Source: an uncultured Clostridium sp. (GTDB lineage Bacteria > Bacillota > Clostridia > TANB77 > CAG-508). From it: 40,810 nucleotides of DNA. A program made the translations under genes and the position numbers. Below are positions 26,126 to 34,609 of the stretch, in pieces. The notes below the pieces were generated by a model. That model searched no databases and had not been told where the DNA came from. It saw nothing but the letters and a program-made list of their open reading frames with translations. The stretch lies in NCBI GenBank assembly GCA_946639585.1, contig CAMPBS010000010.1:1-40810 (forward strand). The letters are read 5' to 3'. Within the stretch, counting starts at the first letter, position 1. Each line of letters starts with the position of its first letter.

Positions 26126-27808
26126 ATAAACTCCTTTATCTGAAGTATATCCATATGCATTTAAGTTTCTTAAATAGAATAATCCTGTTCCTGCTGTTCC
26201 TACTGCATCTTTTGAATTAGGATTTGTATTATAATCTACTACTGAATCTAGTCCTCCTGCAAAGTTTAATTCTTGAATTGTTATATTATGCACTTCTTCT
26301 GCTTTATTTGTTAAGAAAATTGAACCATTTGGTGTTGTTATATTTGTTTTTGTTTTTTGTTCTGTTGTTCCTGTTAATCCATTATAATCTGTATTTGTTA
26401 TTGCTGCTGCATTATTTGTAGTTGTTGCAACATATCCTGTATTTGTTTTTGAATTACTTCCATTTAATGGAATTGATATAAATTTTTTAAATAATCCTGC
26501 AGCTGCATAATAATTTGGTTTTCCTGATTCTGCATATATAAATCCTGTTGCATTTGCAGAACCAAATAATTCTGTTACTTGCTCATCTGTTCCCCACCAT
26601 GTTGGTTTTGTATCTGCTGTTATCGTTGCATTATTTTCATCATTTTGATAATGATAATACACTTTTGCTGGTATTCCTGTTGATATTATTTTTACATTTT
26701 TATATTCTCCTGCTGTTCCTGTTTCTTCTGCATCTAATATTCTCCATCCTGTTGTTGATGTAAACACATTATCTGAATATATATCTTTATATGATACATC
26801 ATAAGGTATATAATCTCCTACTACTCCTTCTATTGGTTGTCTAGTTACAACTGTTACATTAAATTGTGCAGAAACTCCATCTGCAGTTGCTTTTATTGTT
26901 ATTGGGCCTCCTGCTGATACTCCTGTTAATACTGCTTTTTTATTGTCTGTTCCATCTTGAACTAAAGTTACTTTTGTTGAATTACTTGTTTCTTCTTTTG
27001 CCTCAAAAGTTACAGAACTTGGAGTTGCAGTTTTTCCTCCCGTTCCTGTGGCTGTTATTGTTAGAGTTATACTTTCTCCTTTTTGTATTTCTGTTGGTGC
27101 ATTATTAAATGATACTTTTTGTACTGGCACTCTTTATACTGTTATTTCACAAGTTGCTTCATATCCACCCGCTGATGCTTTTATTATCGCATTATCTCCA
27201 TTACTTGTTCCTGGAGCTCCATTTATAGTAACTTTTAGGTTGTCTCCACTATCTTCTGTTTTAGTTATTGTTGAATCCCCTGTTATTGTCCAAGTAATGT
27301 TTTCACTTACATTTTTCTTTCTTGCTGTTAAAGTCAATGTTCCATTTGGATTTAAAGTTGCTTCGGTTTTATCTAAAAATACTCCTGGTATATTAGTTTC
27401 AATTTCTCCCCAAGTTAATATTCCATCATCGATAGTTATTGTTCCTATAACTTCAAAATCTCTTGTTGTGATTGTAATTGTTGCATCATCTGGTTTTTCA
27501 TTCTTCATTGTTTGTTCTACACTTATTGATGCTTTTCCCACATTTGTTCCGTTTTTTGCTTTTACTGCATCTATTACTGCTTGTCCTACTGTTTTTGATG
27601 CATCTCCAGCTGACACTCCATTTCCTACATAGGCTGTTTCATATCCTTCTGTTTTTGCATTTACAGCTAATAAACTTATTTCGTCCTTTGCTGTACCTAT
27701 GTCATTTTTTTGTGCTGCCTCATTAGCTTTAGCTGGTGCTGAATCGCTTTCTGTTAGCGCACTTATTGTTATTCCTGCTAATATTAACAAAACAATAATG
27801 TTTAGTAT

Positions 27809-27877
27809 GTTATTGATGGTTAGGCTGTAGAAAAATAGACTGGAATAGAAAACTAGACCAGCCTGACCATCTATAAC
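27809..27877. repeat. 69-bp hairpin-forming insertion in the prepilin leader
   Basis: Arms 27809-27827 and 27859-27877 are inverted copies, 17 of 19 bases alike (GTTATTGATGGTTAGGCTG against GTTATAGATGGTCAGGCTG), with a 31-nt A/T-rich loop. The coding frame stays open through it. It sits where the conserved leader of prepilin-type proteins should be, so it looks like a small palindromic (MITE-like) insertion of about 110 bp. Confidence 0.55.
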
Positions 27878-28074
27878 ATTCATAGTAGTAAATTGCGGAA
27901 ACTTTATACAACTTGTTATGGATTTTCTATTTTTTCCTCTCATTTAATTTTCACCACTCTTTCAAACTTTTTGTGCAAAAAATATTGCACTTCTGTCTTT
28001 TTCATTGTAAAATGGACATAGAAGCCCCCTCCCCAATTAAGAGGCATTTGTAAATGTATTTAATTTGTGGAACG

Positions 28075-29190
28075 TTAGGTGGTGTTGGGAATTAACATGT
28101 GACCTTTTTTGCAACACGGACACAAGTTAAAATCCTTTCCTAATGTTTGTTTTAGTAATTCTAAAACAGGGAGCTTTTCTTTTTTATATATTTTTGTTCT
28201 TGTTAGTATCTTGCACTTTAAAAGCTTTTCCTTTTTATTTCTGTTTCCTAATATCCCATAATATCTTATTTTCATAAAGTGTGGTGGAAGTATATGTAAT
28301 AAAAATCTTCTTATAAATTCTTCTATTGTTAAAGTCATTACTTTCATTTTGTTGTTATCTTTATAATCTCTCCATTTAAATGTTACATTTTTATCTGTTA
28401 CTTCTAATATTCTTTCATTTGAAATTGCTACTCTATGTGTATATCTACCTAAATATTGTATTACACAGTCTGCATTATTAAATGGTTCTTTACAATAAAC
28501 TATCCATTCTTTATCATACATTTTTTGTATTAAATCATTAAAACTTGCTGGATTTTCTAAGTATTTGTTTTCTCCATAAAATTCTAATTCTTCTTTCTTT
28601 AAGTAATATAAAAATTTTCCTCTAAATACTTTAGACATTACTTTTACTGGTATAAAAAAGTCTTCTTCTTTTTGTTCCCATTTTCCAATTTCTGTTAAGC
28701 CACCACCTGTTGTTACAATATGTACATGTGGATGATACATCATATTTTGTCCCCAAGTGTGTAAAATACTAAAAAAACATAGTTCACCACCTAAATATTT
28801 CTCATCTTTAGCCAATGTCTGCAATGTTTCTGCTAACGCCATAAATAAAATTTTATATACTTTGCTTTGATTATGCATTGTTAGTAGGTTTAATTCTTCT
28901 GGAATAGTAAACACCACATGGTAGTATTTTATATTTAAGACTTCTTCTTTTCGAGCTTCTATCCATTTTAATTTTTTTCCTGTTTGGCAGCTAGGGCAAT
29001 GTCTGTTCCTACATGAATTATAAGCGATTTCTTCATATCCACATTCATCACACACATATTTATGTGCTCCCATAGCATCTGTTTTACATTCTGATATTGA
29101 TGCTATAGCTTTTTTCTTATATCCTACTACTTTATGATTATTTTCATAATTGTTCCAACCTTTATTTAATATTTCTTGAATCTTCTGCAT
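28075..29190 (-). CDS. IS91-family transposase (HUH nuclease)
   Basis: Rolling-circle transposase that nicks single-stranded DNA. The 371 residues have an N-terminal zinc-binding part (YVCDECGYEEIAYNSCRNRHCPSCQ, three paired Cys sites), the HUH motif in MYHPHVHIVTTGGG (about residue 155), the family signature QYLGRYTHRVAISN with the catalytic Tyr (about residue 245), and a C-terminal Cys pair (LCPCCKKGHML). All key residues are present, so it may be active. The start overlaps the stop of the recombinase gene in a TAATG, suggesting coupled translation. Its 3' end is 131 bp from the start of the surface protein gene. Confidence 0.93.
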   Translation of the reverse strand: MQKIQEILNKGWNNYENNHKVVGYKKKAIASISECKTDAMGAHKYVCDECGYEEIAYNSCRNRHCPSCQTGKKLKWIEARKEEVLNIKYYHVVFTIPEELNLLTMHNQSKVYKILFMALAETLQTLAKDEKYLGGELCFFSILHTWGQNMMYHPHVHIVTTGGGLTEIGKWEQKEEDFFIPVKVMSKVFRGKFLYYLKKEELEFYGENKYLENPASFNDLIQKMYDKEWIVYCKEPFNNADCVIQYLGRYTHRVAISNERILEVTDKNVTFKWRDYKDNNKMKVMTLTIEEFIRRFLLHILPPHFMKIRYYGILGNRNKKEKLLKCKILTRTKIYKKEKLPVLELLKQTLGKDFNLCPCCKKGHMLIPNTT

Positions 29191-30053
29191 TATTTCATCT
29201 CTCCCTTCATAAATGCATCTAGTGGACTCTCTAATCCTAAATCTATATTTGCTACATGTACATAAGCCATTGTACTTCTAATGTTACTGTGTCCCATTAA
29301 TTCCTTTACCTGTATTAGTGTAGCTCCTCTTTCTATTAAATCTGTAGCAAAACAGTGGCGTAAAGTATGCATGGTAACCTTTGAACTTAATTTAGCCTTT
29401 GTTCTATACCTTCTAAAATGTGTTCTTATTACTCCTTCTGTTATTGGTTCTCCTAATTCACTTAAAAATAGTTTACTTCTTCTCCTATGTTGTCTATACC
29501 TACTCCAATATGTTCTTAACATTTCTAAACTTTGTTTAGATAATATAGTATATCTTTCTTTATTTTCTTTTTCTTCTCTTACAAATATCCTCATTGTTTT
29601 GCTGTCTATATCTTCTACTCTTAGGTTTACAATTTCTCCTATTCTTAGACCTGAACCATAAGCCAACATAAATATAGTTTTAAATTTATAATTATCTACA
29701 CAATTAAAAAAAGTGCTTAACTCTTCTTTAGTTAGCACCTTATACACAGTTTTTTTATGTTTTCTCATTGGTAACTGTTTCTTATTTATTAATTTATCCA
29801 TTGTTACTTCCCAAATAAACCTGATTACTGAATTATAATAGTTTACACTTCTATCAAACAATTTCTTTTTTTCTTTTAAATATTTCAGTAAAAAATCCCT
29901 TAATTCATCTGTTGTTACATTTTCTAATTGTTTTTCTCCAAAGTATTTCATAATATCTTTTGCTTTTGATACATAATTATCATAGGTATATTTAGAAAAA
30001 TTTCTCATATGCATATCCTTTTTCATCTTTTTTAGTACAGCTTTGTTGTTCAT
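29190..30053 (-). CDS. Tyrosine recombinase (XerC/D-like integrase) of the IS91-type element
   Basis: Site-specific recombinase of 287 residues. The N-terminal SAM-like core-binding domain has NFSKYTYDNYVSKAKDIMKY; the catalytic domain has YGSGLRIGEIVNLRVEDID (first Arg), HTLRHCFATDLIERGA (His-x-x-Arg), GHSNIRSTMAYVHV (His and the nucleophile Tyr). I use the ATG at 30053, which follows TGGAGG at 9 bp; the upstream frame has no site. It is co-transcribed with the transposase from the promoter at 30105-30133. Such integrase-transposase pairs recur in Clostridia IS91 elements; the joint role is not known to me. Confidence 0.92.
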   Translation of the reverse strand: MNNKAVLKKMKKDMHMRNFSKYTYDNYVSKAKDIMKYFGEKQLENVTTDELRDFLLKYLKEKKKLFDRSVNYYNSVIRFIWEVTMDKLINKKQLPMRKHKKTVYKVLTKEELSTFFNCVDNYKFKTIFMLAYGSGLRIGEIVNLRVEDIDSKTMRIFVREEKENKERYTILSKQSLEMLRTYWSRYRQHRRRSKLFLSELGEPITEGVIRTHFRRYRTKAKLSSKVTMHTLRHCFATDLIERGATLIQVKELMGHSNIRSTMAYVHVANIDLGLESPLDAFMKGEMK

Positions 30054-30104
30054 ATCAAAAAACCTCCAATATAATATATTTGCAGCCATTGGTTACATAA
30101 TTAT

Positions 30105-30133
30105 ATTATACTAGAGGTTTAGTATATTTTCAA
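30105..30133 (-). promoter_or_regulatory. Sigma-A promoter of the recombinase-transposase pair
   Basis: Minus strand TTGAAA (30128-30133), 17-bp spacer, TATAAT (30105-30110), about 50 bp before the recombinase ATG. The region 30134-30258 beyond it holds an ATTGC/GCAAT hairpin and a GGAGACTACAGACTCC hairpin near 30220-30240 that may end the next gene's transcript; nothing else is seen. Confidence 0.7.
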
Positions 30134-30258
30134 TATATTGGCTTGTTTTATCTTTATTCGTTCCATTGCGAGGTACGAGCAATTTAGTACATAAAATTTG
30201 GAATATAAATTAACGGGAGGAGGAGTCTGTAGTCTCCTTCAGTCAAAATGATATATTT

Positions 30259-31632
30259 TTAGTTGTTTGTCTTTATTTTCCAAACATTGTTATCCTTTTC
30301 TAAATTAACAGATTTAAGCAAAATGACAGGTCTTAATCCATAAGTTCCTCCACTAGAACCATAAATAGCTCCATCAGAACCAACGTACATTAATTCACTA
30401 CCGTTTTTAGCATTAGCAAGACAATAATGAGAATTAGATAGTTTAAACATTTCATTAGTAACAGAATATATATTAGTAGAAGGTTCTCTATATCCGCTAT
30501 CTCCAACATTTTTTTGCTCAATTATATTTATTGCAGTATTTAATTCTTCTAGTGTCAAGTTATGTACATTAGATGACAAACTTGTTTTGAATATTTCACA
30601 TGTATTAGTATTTAAGGCCTCATTGTTTGTTATTGATTCGTATTTTCCTTTATTCCACCCCTTATTTGTATTACTAAGGTCTCCATCAAATAAAATATTA
30701 AAAAATAAGTTCTCATTTCGTAAACCTGATGCAACTTGTTCTCCAATATTATTTTTAGTAGTATCCCACCATAAATTGCCATTTTTTTCTGAACATTTTA
30801 ATCTTAAGTTTGCAGGTATTCCAGTTGAAATTATTGTAATATCATCATATTTTTGTGTAGTTGAATTATATTTCCCTGCACTTAATATTTTCCAACCTGT
30901 GGATGATGTATAATAATTTGAGGAATTAAACATATCTTGATATGAGATGGAATATTCAATAGAATCACCTATTTGTGGGATTTCTTCTTTTATTATTGTT
31001 ACATTACACTCTGCCTTATCTCCTGTTGAACATTCAACAGTTATTTTTGCATTTCCACTTGAAACAGCCTTAATAGTTGCACTCATCCCATCTACAGAAG
31101 AAATTATGTCTATAATATCTGAACTAGAAGTCCAAGTTAAAGTACCTGCAATATCTACTAATCTAGCAGTTATTGTGTCTTCTCCATAAGTATCATTTTT
31201 TATTTCTAATGTTAAATTTTTTGTACTTAATATAACACCTGTAATTACTTCAACATTTCCATTTTGTGATATTTCATAAGTTTTTCCGGTCTTACCTATT
31301 ACTTGCCAAGGTGAATTATTTTTATTTATTGCTAATCTTCCCTCATCTTCAACTATTCCATTTAATTCATCTTTTAAAATATCTACATTAACTAAACCAG
31401 TTAAATCACTTGCAACTGCATTTACTGTAGCAAGTTTTATTGCTTCTAATTCAGTGCCTTGTTCGTTCTTTTCTCTAGCTTCTGTAGCTTTCTCCATAGC
31501 ACTTTCGTTACCAGTTATTTGCGATATTGTAACTCCTGCAAGTATTAATAAAACAATGATCGTAATTATTAACGCAATAAGTGTAATACCTTTGTTACTA
31601 CTTTTGCATTTTTCTAAGTTAATTTTTGTCAT
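30259..31632 (-). CDS. Prepilin-type surface protein with Ig-like and C-terminal lectin-like domain (paralogue of the VR gene)
   Basis: 457 residues. The N-terminus has an intact prepilin-type motif (SNKGITLIALIITIIVLLIL near residue 13), followed by charged coiled residues and a small pilin-like domain (to about 130), one Ig-like domain (about 135-210: LEIKNDTYGEDTITARLVDI, GNAKITVECSTGDKAECNV), and a C-terminal domain ending TYGLRPVILLKSVNLEKDNN. The order matches the VR gene, but the end is A/T-rich with no C-ending Asn-derived codons, so it is not a VR. AAGGAGAG precedes the ATG. Transcribed from tandem promoters. A cell-surface role is inferred from the leader and Ig fold; substrate unknown. 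Confidence 0.75.
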   Translation of the reverse strand: MTKINLEKCKSSNKGITLIALIITIIVLLILAGVTISQITGNESAMEKATEAREKNEQGTELEAIKLATVNAVASDLTGLVNVDILKDELNGIVEDEGRLAINKNNSPWQVIGKTGKTYEISQNGNVEVITGVILSTKNLTLEIKNDTYGEDTITARLVDIAGTLTWTSSSDIIDIISSVDGMSATIKAVSSGNAKITVECSTGDKAECNVTIIKEEIPQIGDSIEYSISYQDMFNSSNYYTSSTGWKILSAGKYNSTTQKYDDITIISTGIPANLRLKCSEKNGNLWWDTTKNNIGEQVASGLRNENLFFNILFDGDLSNTNKGWNKGKYESITNNEALNTNTCEIFKTSLSSNVHNLTLEELNTAINIIEQKNVGDSGYREPSTNIYSVTNEMFKLSNSHYCLANAKNGSELMYVGSDGAIYGSSGGTYGLRPVILLKSVNLEKDNNVWKIKTNN

Positions 31633-31734
31633 TTGGTAATCTCTCCTTTCAATTCATTTGTATTATTTACATTGTTAGTTCCTTTACATCATATGTCTGA
31701 TATCTTATAATTGTATTGATATCACAGCATTTTC

Positions 31735-31763
31735 AGTATATTTCACCCCTATCATAAAGTCAA
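31735..31763 (-). promoter_or_regulatory. Promoter P2 of the prepilin-type gene
   Basis: Minus strand TTGACT (31758-31763), 17-bp spacer, TATACT (31735-31740). The -35 box lies in the perfect inverted repeat TCATAAAGT-CAATC-ACTTTATGA (31753-31775), a candidate operator. Confidence 0.6.
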
Positions 31764-31792
31764 TCACTTTATGACATTTAACAACTAAAAAT

Positions 31793-31821
31793 ATTGTATA
31801 TTTTTACTAAAATAATGTCAA
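31793..31821 (-). promoter_or_regulatory. Promoter P1 of the prepilin-type gene
   Basis: Minus strand TTGACA (31816-31821), 17-bp spacer, TACAAT (31793-31798). It is followed by about 150 nt of leader that contains P2, the inverted repeat and paired GATATC sites (31701-31725). I see no known riboswitch consensus. Confidence 0.7.
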
Positions 31822-31859
31822 TAAATAATTATAAAATTTCAAAAAATTTTAAGAAAGAA

Positions 31860-31918
31860 GGAATAAAACTCTAACACCTCGGTTCCATAGGTTAACCGAG
31901 GTGTTAGAGTTTTATTCC
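31860..31918 (-). terminator. Terminator of rimP, 25-bp perfect inverted repeat
   Basis: The arms 31860-31884 and 31894-31918 are perfectly complementary over 25 bp around a 9-nt loop (outer part GGAATAAAACTC, inner part ACACCTCGGTT). It overlaps the rimP stop codon. The stem is far longer than a normal terminator needs. Confidence 0.8.
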
Positions 31919-32370
31919 CAATTATACACTGTTTTTATTTGAGCTATATTTTTTCTTTCTATATTTATTTCTTGTTCTTGTTGTATTGTTATTGTATTTT
32001 CGTTAAACGCTTTTAATATTCCTTGATATTCTTTTTGACCATTTTCGTCTTTTTTGAATAGTTTTATTTGTACTTCTGCTCCGATGTTTTGCTCAAGATG
32101 TTTGTCTTTTTTTAGTATTCTTTCTATTCCTGGTGATGATATTTCTAAAAAGTATTGTTCTTTTATATAGTCTGCTTCGTCTAGTTTTTCCATTATTTCG
32201 TTGTTTACTTTTTCACAATCGCTTAGGTCTATTCCTTCTGGTTTGTCTATGAATATTCTTAAGAAGTAGTTTGGTCCTTCTTTTGCGTATTCTACATCAT
32301 ACAAATCATATCCTAAATTTTCAATTTTTTCTTTTATTAAGTTTTCTACTTTTTCTTCTATTTTTGACAT
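31912..32370 (-). CDS. rimP: Ribosome maturation factor RimP
   Basis: Assists late 30S assembly. The 152 residues show the family features: KIEEKVENLIKEKIENLGYDLYDVEYAKEG at the N-terminus, LRIFIDKPEGIDLSDCEKVN, FLEISSPGIERILKKDKH and the C-terminal SH3-like domain ending KTVYNWE. In Firmicutes it heads the rimP-nusA-infB operon; here it is cut off by a strong terminator and 9.4 kb of other genes. Its own upstream gap (32371-32416) follows the terminator of the glycosyltransferase, so its promoter must be in that short gap. Confidence 0.93.
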   Translation of the reverse strand: MSKIEEKVENLIKEKIENLGYDLYDVEYAKEGPNYFLRIFIDKPEGIDLSDCEKVNNEIMEKLDEADYIKEQYFLEISSPGIERILKKDKHLEQNIGAEVQIKLFKKDENGQKEYQGILKAFNENTITIQQEQEINIERKNIAQIKTVYNWE

Positions 32371-32416
32371 TTTTATTTTCCTTTCTTATGGAGTCCTGTT
32401 GCTCCTCTACTTTTAT

Positions 32417-32449
32417 AAAAAGCATAATATTTTAAATATTATGCTTTTT
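32417..32449 (-). terminator. Terminator of the glycosyltransferase gene
   Basis: AAAAAGCATAATATTT and ATATTATGCTTTTT form a long stem with a TAA loop, flanked by A and T runs, 12 bp after the stop. Confidence 0.8.
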
Positions 32450-32460
32450 GTTTTATATAA

Positions 32461-33711
32461 CTAATTTTCTACTTTTTCAGTTTCGCTTACGTCTGAAATT
32501 TTTATGCTTCTAACATGGTTGATTTTTTCCCATGTTGTTTCTCTTTTAAATAAGCATTTGAAGTTTATTAGTAACCATGAGCCAAGGAATAATGGATAGC
32601 ATAGTAATCCTTTTGCCATTGGTTTTATTGGTCTTTTGTCTAATGCCATTACTATCATCGCTGTAAATATTGGTAGTAAGAATGTTGGTATTGCATATCT
32701 TACAATACTGTCTATTAGTTGAACTGTTGTCATTCCTTCTCCTGCATATATCAAGAAGTTTGTTAGTAATAATACTAATGTTAATACAAACATTGGGATA
32801 CTTCCAATTATATATAAGAAACCATCAAAGTTCATTAATGTTTTGTTTTCCTTTGTTGCTTGTGCTAATGGTTTTGTATATTTTGATATACATTGAATGT
32901 GACCTACTGTCCATCTGCTTCTTTGTGACCAGCTTTGTTTGAATCCTACTGGTTGTTCATCATATACTATGGCATCTGTTGCCCAACCTAATTTTTTTCC
33001 TGCTATTATTCTTTTTAATGAGAATTCTATGTCTTCTGTTAACGTTACTGTGTCCCATCCTTGTGGTTTTACAACATCAAATCTTACCATGAATCCTGTT
33101 CCGTTTAATAATGGTGATAATCCAATATTATATCTTGCTAAGTGGTAAAATCTATGCATTGTCCAATAGAATAATGCATAACCTGATGTTATCCAGCTAT
33201 CTGTTGGGTTTTTGATATCTCTGTATCCTTGTACTACGTCTTCACCTTGGCATAATTTTTTGTTCATGTTTTTGATGAAGTCTTTGTCTACTATGTTGTC
33301 TGCATCAAATATGAAAAATGCATCATATGGTGCATTTTCTTTGATTTTTTGTTGTAAAAACCAATCTAATGCATATCCTTTTGTTTTCTTTTCTTCATCA
33401 AATCTTTCATATACTATTGCTCCTGCTTCTTTTGCAACTTTTGCTGTGTTGTCTGTGCAGTTATCTGCAATTACGTATATATCATATAATTCTTTGTTAT
33501 AAGTTTGATTTTTTAAACTTTCTACTAGGTTTGCCACTACGGCTTCTTCATTATGAGCTGGTATTATCGCCATAAATCTATGGTCTTTTTTTATTTTTAG
33601 TGGTTTATCTTTTAATTTAACAAGCGAACATAAACTTATTCCTATTTGGTATACCCAAAATATTGTTAAAATCCATACTAAAGCATCTCTTAGTATATAT
33701 AAATATTCCAT
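32461..33711 (-). CDS. Family 2 glycosyltransferase, processive membrane type
   Basis: Transfers sugars from nucleotide donors, probably to build a surface polysaccharide (PgaC/hyaluronan-synthase-like). The 416 residues have an N-terminal membrane segment, the GT-A core (FMAIIPAHNEEAVVANLVESL at about 48, VIADNCTDNT at about 87, FFIFDADNIVDKDF with the DxD at about 137, TLTEDIEFSLK with the catalytic Asp at about 232, and QRSRWTVGH, the QxxRW motif, at about 265), then three to four C-terminal membrane segments. All catalytic motifs are present. It is followed by a terminator and then rimP; a sortase gene lies upstream. Substrate unknown. Confidence 0.92.
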   Translation of the reverse strand: MEYLYILRDALVWILTIFWVYQIGISLCSLVKLKDKPLKIKKDHRFMAIIPAHNEEAVVANLVESLKNQTYNKELYDIYVIADNCTDNTAKVAKEAGAIVYERFDEEKKTKGYALDWFLQQKIKENAPYDAFFIFDADNIVDKDFIKNMNKKLCQGEDVVQGYRDIKNPTDSWITSGYALFYWTMHRFYHLARYNIGLSPLLNGTGFMVRFDVVKPQGWDTVTLTEDIEFSLKRIIAGKKLGWATDAIVYDEQPVGFKQSWSQRSRWTVGHIQCISKYTKPLAQATKENKTLMNFDGFLYIIGSIPMFVLTLVLLLTNFLIYAGEGMTTVQLIDSIVRYAIPTFLLPIFTAMIVMALDKRPIKPMAKGLLCYPLFLGSWLLINFKCLFKRETTWEKINHVRSIKISDVSETEKVEN

Positions 33712-33818
33712 TTTCTCTCCCTCGTTTTTTTTAATTTTTCTACTTAATTTTATTATTACGCTTTTTCTATTATACTATGAATTTATTATAAATGCAAGTT
33801 TTTTTACGGAAATAACTG

Positions 33819-34568
33819 TTATTTTTGTTTTTTAGCATGTAACACTACTCTATATCTACTATCATTTGCGCATGTTGATAGGGTTAAGATATTATCATTT
33901 GCTGTAACTTCTATTCCAAAATCAATTTGACTTCTTGTTTTAATCTTGTCAAGGAAGTTTTGAAATTCACCATCATTTATAAAGTTTGTAGTTATATAAT
34001 AATTTTCTTTTTCAATTTCGTATACTGAAAATACATGATATTCTGCTTTTTCGTTTTCTGTTATAAATGGTATTTTGAAATTTTCTGGATTATTCTGCCA
34101 TTCTTCTGTAAGCACATTTTGAAGTGTTCCAAATATGCTCCCATCATGTCTATTATGGCCATATACTACCATATTTTTATCTGTTCCATCACATCTATTT
34201 TTATAATCCATAAATGCCCATCCGCTACTATTATAGCTTTTATCGAAACTATGTGTCAGATAATAATCGTTGTTTGTTGTTTTTACAACCGGATATTCTA
34301 TTTCGGTTCCATTAACTTTTAGCCATGCAATTGTATCTGGATTTTTTTGTTTTAAACTCCCAAAATCTATGCTATATTCTTTATTAGCCTCAATTGCTAC
34401 ATATTTTGATATATCTGACATTATTTTTTTATTAGCATTGTTTTCATAAATCCAATTAATTATTTTCATTCCTGAAAAAATTATTATAAGAATTAGAATC
34501 AACATAATTATTATGGTTGGTATCTTTTTTATTATACCTCTTTTTTTATTATATATTTTTTCTCGCAT
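33819..34568 (-). CDS. srtB: Class B sortase
   Basis: Cysteine transpeptidase that anchors surface proteins to peptidoglycan or polymerises pili. The 249 residues have an N-terminal signal anchor (TIIIMLILILIIIFSGMKII), then the sortase fold: WLKVNGTEIEYPVVKTTNNDYYLTHSFD (class B start), the catalytic His in VVYGHNRHDGSIFGTL (about residue 130), the Cys in ILTLSTCAND (about 233) and the Arg in SRYRVVLHAK (about 241). The His-Cys-Arg triad is complete. The gene is divergent from the 90-aa gene. No substrate with an obvious sorting signal is seen in the window; the prepilin-type proteins do not carry one that I can see. Confidence 0.92.
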   Translation of the reverse strand: MREKIYNKKRGIIKKIPTIIIMLILILIIIFSGMKIINWIYENNANKKIMSDISKYVAIEANKEYSIDFGSLKQKNPDTIAWLKVNGTEIEYPVVKTTNNDYYLTHSFDKSYNSSGWAFMDYKNRCDGTDKNMVVYGHNRHDGSIFGTLQNVLTEEWQNNPENFKIPFITENEKAEYHVFSVYEIEKENYYITTNFINDGEFQNFLDKIKTRSQIDFGIEVTANDNILTLSTCANDSRYRVVLHAKKQK

Positions 34569-34609
34569 AATACCTCCATTTCAATTATACACTAGGTATT
34601 TATGTTTGG

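Larger units (their letters stand above)
25949..27943 (-). pseudogene. Prepilin-type surface protein with Ig-like domains and a C-terminal DGR-type variable domain, split by one in-frame TAA
   Basis: One 664-codon frame interrupted by a single TAA at 27134-27136 (...EITV-stop-RVPVQKV...). The N-terminal segment IIVLLILAGITISALTES is typical of prepilin-like Clostridia proteins, but the motif before it (KGITLxAL) is replaced by about 38 residues encoded by a hairpin-forming insertion. The middle has two Ig-like (BIG2-type) repeats (SENITWTITG; GPITIKATADGVSAQFNVTV). The C-terminal half ends VYWLASP...YGLRPVVSLKS, the kind of C-type-lectin/DUF6273-like fold that DGRs diversify in gut Clostridia. 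The last 35 codons before that end carry the VR signature (26021-26125). Without read-through the product would be a short protein lacking the variable domain, unless the second half is started at GTG 27130. It lies next to an Avd-like remnant and an IS91-type element. Confidence 0.75.
27973..30133 (-). mobile_element. IS91-type element: transposase with a coupled tyrosine recombinase
   Basis: The element contains two coupled genes, a HUH-type transposase and an upstream tyrosine recombinase, the layout of several IS91-family elements in Firmicutes. The left flank has a GTGCAA/TTGCAC hairpin (27973-27990) and a run of CCCCTCCCC (28023-28034). The right flank carries the promoter at 30105-30133 and then an ATTGC/GCAAT hairpin (30162-30180). 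IS91 elements have no terminal inverted repeats and no target duplication, so the ends given here are approximate. Confidence 0.7.

Noticed and set aside
27134..27136. Recoding of TAA as a sense codon, prompted by two in-frame TAA codons
   Set aside because: TAA is used as an ordinary stop by most intact genes in the window (for example mutL, rbfA, rimP, the recombinase), so it is not reassigned.
31633..31860. c-di-GMP riboswitch before the prepilin-type gene
   Set aside because: The leader shows hairpins and promoters but not the conserved core of a c-di-GMP aptamer that I could recognise.
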